Shown in pieces: positions 1-12,114 of a stretch of DNA of 47,326 nt. The notes beneath the pieces are model-generated. The model made no database searches. It was given only the letters and a program-made list of their open reading frames with translations, and was not told the origin of the DNA. The position numbers and the translations under genes were made by a program. Source of the DNA: Polymyxa betae (lineage: Eukaryota; Endomyxa; Phytomyxea; Plasmodiophorida; Plasmodiophoridae); NCBI GenBank assembly GCA_003693705.1, contig RBZT01000965.1:1-47326 (forward strand). Direction: 5' to 3'. Position 1 is the first letter of the stretch. Every line of letters starts with the position of its first letter.

Positions 1-791
1 CAGCTCTGATGTTGCATATGCAACTGACAATGTGAAAGAGTACTTGCCAGATGGCAGTGCCGATCGAAAGGCGCTAGCTAAAGCAACCAAGTTATCACGA
101 TCGTTTGGGCTAACTGCATTGCTGGGTTTGCCTCCACCAGTTGGGTATTCTGGACCACAGTTAGTTTGTTTAGACCCAGAGGATCCAAAGAATTATAGAT
201 TGTTATTTGAAATGGACGAGGATTCGAAACCTGGTTGAGGCGAAAGGAATACAAAACTCAAAAGAACCTTATGCATATATTCTTACCCCAATCTAGATTA
301 ATTCCATCAAATCCATATTGTTTCATCATTGAGACACAAGACGATACCAGCTGCGCTGTCAAAGTCGAGCTCGCTGCAGTTGTACTCAGGTCTGAGGAGA
401 GATCGTAACCGCCGACTCCCATTATAGATTTTAGATGAGGGTAGACCAGTTTCAGACGACGTATTTGATTGAGATAGCCTTTATAGGGATCTGAGCTATC
501 ACTTCCCAGTAATGTGCTGGAGAACGATTGTTGTATATCCACGAAAGTTTGTGTGAGAGAGCATTTAGCTCCAGTTGGGTCAATTGCCGTATATAAAATA
601 TGAGTGTAGAGAGAGGCATTAAACTTAGATAGGAGCGTGCCCAGCGACCAATACTTGTAGTTTGTAAATTCTGCAACGATTACAGATGCTGTCTGTGGAC
701 CAGTACTATTACAAACGCGACATGTCTCGAAGCTATAGGAGCCTTTCAGAAGGTTCAGCAATATAAAAAGCAATGCTATCGTGCATTTCAT
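1..791 (-). CDS. GH18 chitinase-like secreted protein (3' part beyond window)
   Basis: Glycoside hydrolase family 18 proteins cleave chitin or related GlcNAc polymers outside the cell. The N-terminus is a clear signal peptide (MKCTIALLFILLNLLKGSYS). Then come the usual GH18 landmarks: a first strand with FTNYKYW, a THILYTAID strand, LKSIMGVGGY (the SxGG strand), and YGFDGINLDW just before an intron. The donor (GTAAGA, complement of 281-286) interrupts the catalytic Glu codon as g|aa. The acceptor lies at 150-151, and the next exon reads EYPTGGG...NDRDNLVALASAF and stays open to the edge. The joined FDGxxxDWE motif is therefore intact and the acid/base Glu is present. The intron is 137 nt, longer than its neighbours. 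The protein is cut by the window edge in the second half of the barrel. The family is secure; whether it is digestive or wall-remodelling is unknown. Confidence 0.85.
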
Positions 792-1234
792 TATCCTTTT
801 CCAACTACGTTCTGGCCAAAGTTGAGGACCTGAACCTGGAAAATCCTTGTACTGGATACAAATGATCCAAAAATCTGAGAGCTGGTAACATCCCTAAAAG
901 AAAGAAAGTGTACGGCGTTGACTATTTTGGGCAGTCGTTGAAATTTAAAAACTTTGATCGTTAGGGTGAGCCTGTGTTCAGGTGCGCTAAGAATTTGTAG
1001 AAACAGTGTTAAGGGGAATGAATTTCTACCCAGTTCAGATTTCACAAAACGCAGTCTCTGACAAGCGACTGATTCGGTGGTTCTAACGTTTCATATCGTA
1101 CTCTGGACAATTTGCGATTTGGAAGTTTAATACAACCATTGCAAAAAATGAGCAAGCAAAGCATTCTACTCCCGATATTCTCCGACATTCGTGATCGGAA
1201 TTGCAACATGATAAACAGTATATAAGCAGAAATG
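792..1234. other. intergenic, nothing recognised
   Basis: This stretch separates the chitinase start from the 3' end of the transporter gene. The short open frames across it have no recognisable composition or splice logic. It should hold the chitinase promoter and the transporter's 3' UTR. Confidence 0.5.
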
Positions 1235-3978
1235 TTACGTACGAACTCCAGCGCCATTCGGTCTCGGAGAATTTTCAGCAGCAGGAGCCGCAGCATTCCG
1301 ATCGGCCTGAAGCTCGGCGGCCGCTTTCTTGGATTCCTCTGAAAACTTGTTAATAATGTTCTGTAAGTCTTTGCTGGCAAGCATCACTCCATCTGAAGCA
1401 AACTAAGGTAAACAGGTTGAATCAGATTCCGTTTGATTACTTTTGTTGTTTTCTTCATCAATTAGAAAGCACAGGAAAACAGAGTCTATGGCTGTTTCAA
1501 AAATGATCATGAATAGTGACGACACAAGGAATGCCAGACTATTGCACACTTTAGACTTTGTTGAATAATGAGTATAAAATCACCAACCAGAAAACAACGA
1601 AGATAGGGAGAATTGGGGACGATATGCTATCGGAGTAAACAGAAGTCTGCATAAGGACAATAGCAGCAATACCAGCGGTCAAAAACGACACCAAAATCTG
1701 TAACACCTTTCACTGAGCGTAGAACAATGAAATTATACAATCTGAATGTGACCTTTCCTAAGATGATGAGGAAGTTACCGACTAGATTGATAGCAGCAAC
1801 TCTCATGAGATTGCGCCAGACAAGCTCGAAAGAACCAGCTGCAGAGGCACAGAAAGCATCACCATATACGGCGACCCAAATGAAGGCATTCTTCGAGACT
1901 TTATCCATGCAGCATTCAAGGCATCTATCAGAAATGTTAGAAACCTTTAGATAAATGTCATAACATACTTTAGGCAGCACTGAATCATGCAGAATATAGC
2001 CTTTTGAATTTGGTTGTTTCGATTTTTGGATTGTTTCTGAAGATATGTGATAACTGCTCGTGCGAACTGGATAACGGCAATAATCAGAGATCCCAGCGCA
2101 ACCGTTCCTGGGATCTTAGTGAGAATACAATCATATTGCAAGAGAATGCTGCAAACCAATATGATGACATAACGTACGACCAAAAGACCTTCTAACAAGC
2201 CCTGGACGCAACTGACCTTCACCTTTGCCATATGTCTACAACAACACAATTCAGCATCAGATTGGAGGTGGAAACGTATTCTTACCTTAGTTCCATTAAT
2301 ATTGAAAGGCGTGAAATACCAATCAGCAACGACACCAGCGATAGTGAGGTATGAGAAATATATGAGAAATCTGCGAAATCAGATTGTCATTACACATAAC
2401 TGACAATGTGCCAAAAAAGTAAGCTATATAGATAAAAAGCCACTTACTGCATGTTCCAAAGCAAATGGAAGAAGTGATAAATCAACGAGCGTTGCATAGA
2501 TTTATCAAACTCCCGATCTTTAAGCTTTGCACCAGTGTATGGCTGCAAAACACTGGGAATATTCTGATCTGGTTTCAACACTGGCCACGTGTGAAAAAAT
2601 AAATCAGAGAAGCCAAGCATGTCATCATGTGCACCTTGAACACTAAAAACGTAGATAGCGACGAAGATCCAGAACACAAAATAACCCATCGCAACGGCAA
2701 GAGGGATAATTGGGAAGAAGACCATAGAAGGAACACTGGTTATCACTTTGGAACTTTCCTTCACAACTTGAGTTGCAATCTGATACGATGATTAAATCAT
2801 GGAGTTAACAAACAATTTAAAGACACGTACTTTGATTCGCTTCCTCAAGAAAACGATAACGCAGAAGAAGAGGAACGTGGTCACACATGCGACAATACCC
2901 ATCGATCTGTGAATGGTTAGTTGTTAAAGACTCTATTACCTATATCGATACCTGAGCCATTTCGCACGTTGGATATCATTTGGTGTAATCGCATTAGCTG
3001 ATACCAATTTCGACTATAACAATCGATATTCAGATCCAGCTGGCCATAAAAGAGAATATGAAGGTACCTTTTGCAAAAGAGTGTATGACATTAACGCACC
3101 GCCAGCCAGCAGACCGGTTAATGTAAACCAAACCAGAACGCCTGCAAATCTAGGTATATTCTTTGAGCAGCAATTCAGAAAGTTCGAAATAGGTACAAAC
3201 TTTTTGCAGAAGAGTGCAAAGACGAATGATAACCCGATGGCGATAGCACCACTGACTAAAATCAGTTTCCAGGATGTCTTCAGATCTATCTTGCGATCAA
3301 AAACTATGTTATGAAAAGGGCAACCTTAAACCTCCGAAAGCTCTTTGAGCCTGCTGTGCATCCGAATTAAATGCATCATCGAAACCATCAGGTAGTTTTG
3401 TTGGAATACAATAATACAGGACTGATGCAGATCGTCAGTTATATAACAGCGAGCGTTCTACTCATTGATCATACATTTCTTGCTTGAATAAGGGGTCAGT
3501 ACATATTCAGAACTATTCGTTTTAGCACAGTCGTCTACACAAATTTTGATATTTAAAAGTAGTTTCGTGTCAGTAAATGAAGCCAGTTTGGTATCTCCTG
3601 GAAGGCCCGGCCATACCTGGTTCAAATTGTAAAAATTTAATTAAAAGAAAATCCAATTGGAAACCTACTGCAAATGGCTTATCAGGATAGTCGACGCCAC
3701 AAACTTTATCGTTCCAGTCCACACCGCGAACCAGCCTTTAAATGCAATTAATCAACAAAACCGGGCTACAAACTTTCGTTGACAAACGCGTCTGGGTTGG
3801 CCTTTTTCTGCAAAGCGTTCGTGAAGATGACCCAGATGGCAACCCATGATCCAATAAAGAGTAGCAGGAAGGGGAAATCGGTACATGACCGTCCTGTGGT
3901 TTTAATTCTAGGCACAGGTGTGCCCTTATCACCAGGCTCACAAGATAATCCGAGACATTTGCCAAGACCACAGCCCAT
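1235..3978 (-). CDS. SLC44 / choline transporter-like protein (CTL)
   Basis: CTL/SLC44 proteins are about ten-pass membrane proteins that move choline and ethanolamine across plasma and organelle membranes. The N-terminus is MGCGLGKC, a likely myristoylation/palmitoylation start, followed by RSCTDFPFLLLFIGSW, the family's hallmark first segment. Family blocks recur in order: EXSK..TSVPSMVFFPIIPLAVA, a ..RSLIYHFFHLLW block, GSLIIAVIQFARAVITYL, CLECCMDKVSKNAFIWVAVY followed by GDAFCASA, and SLFMIIFETAIDSVFLCFL. The tail is lysine/alanine-rich and ends NGAGVRT. Exons are joined by ~48-50 nt introns; the last one, inside ENNK|NGVML, is 48 nt and removes an in-frame TAG. I chose the ATG at 3976-3978 because it gives the MGC start; an in-frame ATG five codons upstream is possible. 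Family assignment is firm, the substrate is not. Confidence 0.88.
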
Positions 3979-4496
3979 AATTTGTAATGACAAGCTCTAT
4001 GTAGTCGAACGGAGCTGTACTCACTGATTTATGTGACACTCTGTCTGACTGCTTGTACAATGAGTTACCGTACAAGAATGCAATGTAATTGAGGGTTCCA
4101 CTACGTATCAACGATGTGATGCGCAGGGGCGACCTGGTCATTCGACAATTTTTTGACCGCGAAAAATTGCTCGCCGTAGCCGCATAGGGTCTGGCTTACA
4201 TCAATGGAATGGGATTACCAGAACCTTCAGTTTTAGGTAAAACAATTCCATTAGAAGCATTGTAACCAGAGAGTGTGAGCGTGACTGGATTGTTCATTTT
4301 CAAAATGAAAATCTGCCGTAGAATACAACTGGTGAATGATTGAAATTTGTAAATAACAATAATTCATTAAATAGCGAACGTATTGGCTAAATACAATGTG
4401 ATATTAAATCTTGAGTTAACGATACTTTCTTTTGAATGTCGGAAAACTAAGACGGTATACAGTAGAGTGGATGAAATATAATGCGATGTTTTTTGA
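3979..4496. other. intergenic with one small minus-strand open frame
   Basis: This lies between the SLC44 start and the SF3B3 stop. It holds a 33-codon minus-strand frame (complement 4196-4297) starting ATG AAC AAT and reading MNNPVTLTLSGYNASNGIV and onward, with coding-like composition. It may be a 5' exon of the SLC44 transcript, a microprotein or chance; I cannot assign it. Nothing else is recognised. Confidence 0.3.
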
Positions 4497-7400
4497 TCAG
4501 ATAACTCGGTGGCGCATCTCCTGCACCTTCCGGATCAGATCTTGTGGATTAATATGCAGATCCCCAGCAATGGTCTGTCGAGTCTCACTAGGTAGTGATG
4601 CGAATTGCTCACAAAGGTCGAGATCAATACAGTCTTTAACGGGGAAATATGCAGACCTATAGCTAAGGTGAGCGCGTCCTCCGAGTGAAGGGGCTTCAGT
4701 TCTTAAGTGCATCTCCAAATGGCTGAACAAATCCACATCCTGTATATTATATTCTCAGTATGTGTCAATTAAAAACTTTAACAAACATCATTACCTCCTT
4801 CGTTTGGAATGGAACAAAGGCGTAAATTGCACCATGAAGAGTGGCCACAAAAATAGCTTCAGCTGCACCGGTTACGAGTTGGCCACGTTGGCACGCCATA
4901 CCGATATCGCCAATATGGAAATTGTTCACCGTCTTCAGTTTGTGAGGGGCCCCGTGCTGAAAATGGAATTTAGCTGACCGAAACCAACGTACGAAGATAA
5001 TTACAAGAATATCGCTATTCTGCAGTGTCGTGTTGACTTGAGGACCTGATTCTGATGACTGCAGTTCCATCTGCGCCTCAGTACCAAGACGGGTGACAAA
5101 GATATTACCTGAACGTGAATTAAAAAACAGCACAACACGTTCAGCTCGGTTACAGTACCAAATTTGTCAAAACCAGCGACAGTGTTGAAATCTAATAAAG
5201 TCGTACTCGTCACGTATCTTGGTTCAGTACAATCAGCAACAATGTCGAATTGCTTTTCATTACGGTAGAACTTGACAAAATGCACAGAGTCAGCCTACGT
5301 GGTCATTAATCGTCACTTTCTGATATTCGATCGAAAAATTTACTAAAGTTTGGGCGTAAACCCGGTCAGCAGACGAGTGCAGCGTTACGATAGGCGAGAG
5401 AAAATTCACATTTTCGGCCTTTCGAAGAAGGCGAGCTTTACCGATGTCGTACAGACGCAGGGTTTTGCTTAATCCTGCCAATAGGCGCCCCTGGAAAGGG
5501 TGTAAAGCCATCGGAATCTGTTCGGTATGCGTGTCGTGCACGAAATCGAGATGATACTTGTCATTCTGCTGCTGGATGCGATAAAGCCGAATTGCATAAG
5601 ACTGGGCCTTGTATGGCTTCAGAGTCAGCCCAACACTTACGCCAATGGCAAGAAATGTTTCCCCGGGAGCGGCAGAGAATTCGACTAATTGGACAGAGTG
5701 AGTAAATTAAGGCATATTGGAGGGTCCCATACCGCATGTGAGAGAATGTGCTGCCATATTGTCTGGTAAAGCAATCAGCTGGTGAAGACTACCGCTCACG
5801 ATATCCAATATTCGAATAGCAGCCTTCCACGAGCCTGAACCTGATCGAGCAGGCATCACGAAGTTCGATGGATGAGAATCTTCGTCCTCTTCATCCTCAT
5901 CCCGATCGCTGCAATCAATGTGAAACCCAAAATGCAATCGACGCCGCAAACGTACCGATTCTTTGAATTGACTCCATTTGATTCCTCTTGCTGATTAACA
6001 GGTGGTCGATGATCACATTCGATGATGAAAGCAATATTGGCATGAACTGGATGCGTTATCATTTTTCGAGCAGTATGGCTTAATGGAATGGAAGATGAAG
6101 AGAAAGGTGAATCAGCTGGGAGACAGCGTCAAGGATGGCTCAAAGATTATAACATTCCACCACTTACACAGTCGCTCAATGGTCAAAATGCGCAATGTGT
6201 TCTTGCTAATAGCAACAATACCATCTTGGCACTGCTCAGATTGGAAAGGAGCAACGTAATCGAGTGGCTCATAAGCAATTGGGACAAGAGTGACGTTAAC
6301 ATCGTCTGAAGTGTTTCCGGCAACAGAAACGGGGGAATAACTTAACCAGGTTCTAGAAGAGACACTCATCACGCAAGGAATCCCATCACACCAAACAGCA
6401 AAAAGAGAAACAGGACGCGATCCTGGGCGATACTTAGAACTGAATGCTGATACCAGGAATCACGATACCAAGAAAGCGTTTGGTTGCATCTTTGAGCGTA
6501 TTATCAGTAGGATCAATATGGGAGCGGATCTGAACTCCATTTTGCAAGCCAACCATAAGCTGTATATGACCTGATAACTCGTGTAACAGCAGAGAATGTG
6601 GCACAGCACCGACACTCTAACAGCATATCAGTTCATCAGAGGTCCTGATCACATTGAAATGACAAACCTGGACAGTGAGTTGCAAGAGCGGTTGGGATGG
6701 ATCATCACATTGACACAGCAAGACAGTCTGATCAAAACATCCGATCGCCATATAACGTGCTCGTTGACGACCACGTGGGACAGGAGATAAAGCTAAACAG
6801 GTCACATCATGATGAAGTTCCTTGCGATCCATTTCCAAGAGATGTCCAGTCGATTCATCAAGCTCGAAATACGCTAACTCGGCGCCTAACCATGCTTAAC
6901 ACAAGAATCCAACAACAAAAAAGAAGATATTTACCAGTCATGGCAATAACAATCTGGGACGAATTGGAAGCCGAGCATATCACAGTCTTATTGCCAGGAG
7001 GCGACCATTGCGAGATCAAAGCTTGCGTATCAACATTGTTATCGGCAATTACGGTAGTTATTAGACGAATGCCCTGAGGATATACTTGTGCAACAACATT
7101 GCGGCCAAGTAAAGAGCAGGCTAAGGTTGGAACACTGGATAAAAAACCACTGTCTGAAACCTAAACGATGGATAATAAGCTTTAGACGATAAACTAAACC
7201 AAATTACAAAACCTCTTCGACGGTGTCGCCAACGCTTAAAACTAATGTCGCATTCGTATACGATATGACTATATAACGGTGATATGGGTCATCACGATCA
7301 GTCCTGACCGAAAAAACTGAACATGGTGCTCCTGGAACATCAGACACTGCCATCTCGGTTACGTTCAAACCTAAAGCAATCAATTTAGTAAGGTAGAGCA

Positions 7401-9207
7401 CGATTACGAGACGGCAAGTCAAACCTTGCCGAAGAACGCGTAATTGAGATGACTGCCCTTTGCCACACGTCAGATACAGCTGTGAGGCTCCTTCTCTGAA
7501 TACTCTGTAAGGATCATTTCAAATGCAAAACCCAGCAACCAACCTAGTCAAATCGCTCATGAGTAGAGATGTGATAGGAGCTAAGGACTCCATTTGATCG
7601 ACAACAAGGAGATTCTTAAGAGGTCTCATTGTAAAGGACGCGTCATTGCCAGTCGAATTACATTCTTCAGACGGACTGACATCGCCTGCAGGTGAACATA
7701 AGGAGAGGTAATAAGAAACACAAATCTAGTACCGATGGAGGTAAATTGCATGAAATAGTGATTCTGATTTTCAGTTCCGACAAAAAGGAAACCGGTCTGC
7801 ATAATACAGAGAGCAGTTGCTAATGGTAATGTATCGAAGTATGATACTCGAATGTCATTAACAGTAGTGGTGTCTTTTAGTAAAGAAAGAGTAACCTTGA
7901 ACACATGCCCTCTCTCAGTTTGAAGCAAGAAGAAGAAAATTCTGACAGCAATCAGAGCAGCAGTAAATCAAAGAATCAGAAGTTACCCTTTCTGTCGATG
8001 AGTTGCGTGACATATTACAATCAGTTCATCTTCGTCGTCAGTAGAAGAGGTCGGGAAATTGGCATGTAAAGAGATTGAAGACGAAGATTCAGCATTGTGA
8101 TAAGATATTCTTTTGGAGCTGCAAATTAAAATGCCACCTGGACCGTCCCACGATTCTCCAGGAACACTAATTAAGCGATGCGATGTATCAGGAATCCTAA
8201 AAAAGCACTTATTATTGATAAAAAGTTGGTACAAAATCGTACGATAAAGAGGCTTTTCGAGTGACATGGTTGAGACCCAGATCCAGTTCATAATATGTTA
8301 ATGACTTATTTCCTTGAGGAGATCCCTGCCCGTCGTTATATTGTAATTCGAGACACTATGAGGCAGTTTAGTCAGTAATAAAGACCATATAATCGGACCA
8401 ACAGCAAAAAGGGGATTTTCAAAGCCAACATCTACGCCAACAACGTCCATTAATAACGTCGCTGATTTGTGAGCCTCCAACGGAGACGATATAATCTGAT
8501 AAATTGATTCAGAGTTGTTCTGTTTTAGAGGATAAAGGAATCGCATTACAAGCTTAGCTTGGGCATTTCTAGTCAAAATATAAACAAACTTCTGCTTCTC
8601 GACAGCCCCGATCATAACAGCACGTCCATTTGGATCCATAGCCAAATATTGCCCTAAATGAGACGTCGGCCTTGTTGTAAAGCATGAAACGAAGCTGGTC
8701 ATACCAGGTACAATTCGTCGACATCCTGTCTTACCAAACGTTTCTTCATGAACCTATATGGAATGTTTTATGTATAGGTCAATGCTGACAGTGCAATCAA
8801 ACCTTTGTGAAACGGTTCAATCCTGTATCAAACTTGCACAGAGTAATCTTGCCAGAGTCTGTACCAAGGATCAAATAGTCGGTATCGGCTCCAGTTAAAC
8901 GAAATGGAGCAATGCATCTAATGCATCTGCAGTTTTCCATTAGCGTCACTCACACAGAAATAAAAGGATGTACCCAAAGGCTTGCTGAAACGCAACTTGA
9001 ACCAATTGATCGTTATTCCTATCGTGACGTTGCAATGAGAGCGCTGAGCCTGAAGATGACAATTCAGGCCAAACGTTGTTAGGAAACAGCCACATGGCAA
9101 AGACCGTGATTGATAACTATTTCCTGCTCTTTAGCTTTCGAGAAAGAGCCGAACACAGCAGAGACGCAAGCTGTTGGCGGTTTCACCGTCATCGAATACA
9201 GATGCAT
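4497..9207 (-). CDS. SF3B3: splicing factor 3B subunit 3 (SF3B3/SAP130/Rse1)
   Basis: SF3B3 is the large WD-like beta-propeller scaffold of the SF3b complex in U2 snRNP and acts in branch-site recognition in the nucleus. Conserved family blocks occur along its whole length: [13 protein letters not shown] at the start, [66 protein letters not shown] blocks, [75 protein letters not shown], and the C-terminus [20 protein letters not shown] with [16 protein letters not shown]. Roughly twelve or more ~50 nt introns split it. The expected length of about 1,200 residues fits the span. The ATG at 9205-9207 matches the family N-terminus. The exon after the first is hard to place exactly around 8,930-9,120. 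The gene is complete and looks functional. Confidence 0.93.
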
Positions 9208-9421
9208 GGTGGCTGACTTTTATGGGTTTAACGAAATGTACAAACAGTTAGAGGCAATGGAAGGAGGCTAGACGCCTTCCTGATGGACGATATCGGATTT
9301 GGGTATCGGACTGCGCATTTTGGTGGCTACTCAGCTCGATATAGATTTTATCAATCAGATGTTGCTGCAGATATGAGAACCTGTTTATTATAGGGCCAAT
9401 ATAATTCTCTTAAAGGGAGAA

Positions 9422-11004
9422 TTATGCAATGCCAAACGTTACGAATCCGATTTGATTTCTTACTCGACTGTCCTCTACGGTGGTAACGTTACCATACTCA
9501 AGCTCATGAGGTGTTGCCCTATCATCATCCAGTCATCAACTGATTTCAATCTTGTATCACGGGTTCTTACGACTTCAAGGCACCAGCATCGTACTTCTCT
9601 AGAAGTAACTGAACAGCTTCTAAGAATCCAGAGCCATTCGGAACCAGGTTGACGTTAACCAAGCCCGTGAACCAGTCGGCGCTGGGTTCGAGACGTGCAG
9701 CGCAGGAGATCATTGGAAAGTCGGCACTGACATTTACCTTGATGGCATTATCAATCTGAATTGCAAAACGATAGCTGGCTTTTACCGTCATTGTGGTCGT
9801 GCTGGGTGATTCTTGTTTGAATTGCGGTGAGTAAAATACAGCACCGATTTGCCGCTTATTCAGCAATTCGTGGAATTCCGATGTCAGGTTAGTATTGTTT
9901 CCTGTCTCGGCAAGCATTTTCAGACCTGTTTGGCAGATGTTCTTATAACGAATGCTGATAATCACAGATCGGGTTACCTGGACTCGCTGGTCTGCTATTA
10001 TTAGGATGGAATAGTAAATACTCCTTGTGGTGATTAATGCACACCCATCCTAAAGTGCCATTAGGAATGTAATTGCTGGAGTTCATCGAGATCAAATCTA
10101 GAATTCACAATCAACAACGGTCTATATTGATGGTACTTCAAACTTATTACCGATGTCAAGTATGTAATTGACGGTATAGTTACTGGGGACTGTTTGTAAG
10201 CCAGGCATGGGCACAGCATCATATGGAGAAGGAAACATGTCTAATGACTTTGGCCTTGCAGGTGCTCGTGTTCTGTATGAAGGCGTCTTTGCTTGCGATT
10301 CGGCTAAACTTGATCGTGGTTGGCTATGAGTTGAATTCGACGATTGCCTACCCCATTTCGTTGTTTTTGTTCGATTGGGGGTTGTAGTCGAATGCTTGTG
10401 AGTCGTGTGCTTTGTTAAAATTTTTTTGGTTGTCTTCTTGACCTTACTGCTTGTTTGCTGCTTTTTCGCGGTTACTGGCGCCTTTTTAGTCGAATGTCTT
10501 TTAGATGTCCATTTCTTCTTATAGGAAGTTAAGGCGCTGGCAGAAGAAGCTGAACTTTTTCCTGGCGAGAATGGAGCTGTAGACGGAGATGTTGGAGCAC
10601 CGGAACTGGGCTTCGATGAAGGGACTGATGGTTGTTTTGATAGCGAGGATGATAATGATTTTGTTGACGGCACCGTTAGCAATGGGGGAGAAGACCCAAC
10701 CTTCGTTGGTTGAACTGGAGGGAGGGTTGCCTTCGTTGGTTGAACTGGAGGGAGGGTTGCCTTCGCTGGTTGAACAGGAGGAAAGGTTGCCTTCGTTGGG
10801 TCTTTACTATTTTGTGCAAGGGGAGCCGCTGATAAACAATATGAGATATATCCATGGAGGAACTTCATCATAATTACCACTTTTAATTGGTCCAGGAGGT
10901 GGAGGTCCTGCCAAGGAATTCGGCGTCTTCAAGTGTAGATCGTCGCTGATAACACCCTGCAACAGGAACAGGAAAACATATACACTTGGCGTAATAACTT
11001 TCAT
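9422..11004 (-). CDS. secreted mucin-like protein with C-terminal spondin domain
   Basis: The protein starts MKVITPSVYVFLFLLQGVIS, a signal peptide. After a 49 nt intron there is a Pro/Thr/Ser/Lys-rich stalk that opens with near-identical PPVQPTKATL-type decapeptide repeats (about 10,690-10,800), followed by a Ser-rich and then a Lys/Thr-rich part (about 10,200-10,680). The C-terminal third matches the Spondin_N fold: GLKMLAETGN, then SADWFTGLVNVNLV, then KYDAGALKS, the last interrupted by a 52 nt intron and ending FVTFGIA. In animals this domain sits in extracellular-matrix proteins (spondins, reelin); bacteria and protists also have it. The stalk is expected to be O-glycosylated. Exon joining near 9,960-10,110 is uncertain. 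A role as a surface or wall adhesion protein is inference. Confidence 0.72.
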
Positions 11005-11108
11005 GTTGCTGCAACAGGTAGAATTGTACAATGAGATGTATGATGGGAATGCAACTGAGCAGTTCCTCTCATGCACGCTGCAAGTCCAATAACTGGATCT
11101 GTACACGT

Positions 11109-11513
11109 ATGCTGGCATACTGTGAAGATCAGAATTCGTAGTTGCTGACTTGTTGCTCTGTAATTGTGGCTGCTGTTAGGTTGCAGTTTTGCAGCAATGC
11201 ATCAACATGGATATTCATTGTGTGAGACAAACAAGCGAACATTCTATGGCTTAAAAAAAGTTTCTGTCCATTTGACTTAATTTCGCCTGCTCTTGCTCTT
11301 GATTCTGTTGGTGACTCTGTCTGTGTTAAGGACACCGAGCTCACTCTTGATTCGAAATTCATGCTTCAATTGCCACCTGACATTTTCAGAAATATACATA
11401 AGAAATGGCTTTATCCTGAAGGCGGCAGCATCGCTCTGGAAAAACGAAGTAGACGATTCAATTATTTTGCTTTAATTCGAATTTTTAAAAGAGCCAGTTT
11501 TTTGAAGCTGTAG
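11109..11513 (+). CDS. putative small protein, weakly F-box-like
   Basis: Not confidently recognised. An exon starting ATGCTGGCATAC is followed by a GTAGTT donor and a plausible acceptor, then a frame reading AAMHQHGYSLCETNKRTFYG. The 3' half is a clean open frame with MLQLPPDIFRNIHKKW, resembling the start of an F-box helix pair (LPxDIxxxI), and ends FKRASFLKL with TAG at 11511-11513. The gene lies divergently from the mucin-spondin gene, about 105 bp from its start, so the two may share a promoter. The internal splice sites are ambiguous. It could be a gene fragment. Confidence 0.35.
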
Positions 11514-12114
11514 ATTAATCAGAAGATAATTGTCGAATTGGGCCAGCATGACAACCCTAACCAAGCTGGTCGAATGAACTGAAGCCTTGCATCACGAACT
11601 CCTCTTTTCAGGAATTGCAACATTACAGTGAGCAGCCTCCCGTGACCAGCGTCACTCAGTCAGGATTAGTCTGTCTGGTTACAGCCAAGTGTGATTGAGA
11701 TATGGAGGCTCCCGTGCTATGAGAGAGATCCTGCAGGTTGCAGGTACCGCCGAGTGATTGAGACCAGGGAGCCCCCACTTCATCACTGATGGATACTGTC
11801 TGGCCTCTCTTGAGCTCGATGACCTCATCAGGTAACCCTGGTCCAGTCATCCTATGTGTGACGACTCACAACAACACCATCATCACAATTCTCCTGGAAG
11901 CGCAAGCGCGCGCTCCAGATTTCAGATCGAAGGGTCGTCCCAGAATCATTAAGATACCAGATCGAAGCCCCAGGTGATATCTTGAATATCTTCCGGCCGT
12001 GCACGTTGGGCCGTACGTTCACCCGCTCATCAAGAAATTCTGCTTGTGTTCGCTCCAAGTTGGGCACTTACCGCCCGACATAGCTGTTTCGCTGCCATCT
12101 TTATATAAAACTAC
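11514..12114. other. unassigned stretch before zinc-finger gene
   Basis: Both strands have medium open frames here (minus 11852-12067, minus 11656-11850, plus 11789-11977), and the base composition is somewhat more GC-rich than the flanks. I recognise no domain. A small inverted repeat (gtgac/gtcac) sits near 11,642. It may be regulatory sequence or a decayed gene. Confidence 0.35.

Noticed and set aside
32..238. Plus-strand 68-residue frame looking like a protein C-terminus
   Set aside because: The minus strand continues the GH18 chitinase here with the conserved post-DWE sequence, so this is its shadow.
791..1380. Two minus-strand frames between chitinase and transporter
   Set aside because: The first (791-1045) lacks coding character; the second (1042-1380) is an out-of-frame reading of the SLC44 tail and its 3' flank.
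6088..7077. Several plus-strand frames of 64-126 residues
   Set aside because: They overlap conserved SF3B3 coding sequence on the minus strand.
11656..12067. Minus-strand frames (e.g. MPNLERTQAEFLDERVNVRP) as a gene
   Set aside because: No family similarity, no convincing splice joining, and the plus strand is equally open.
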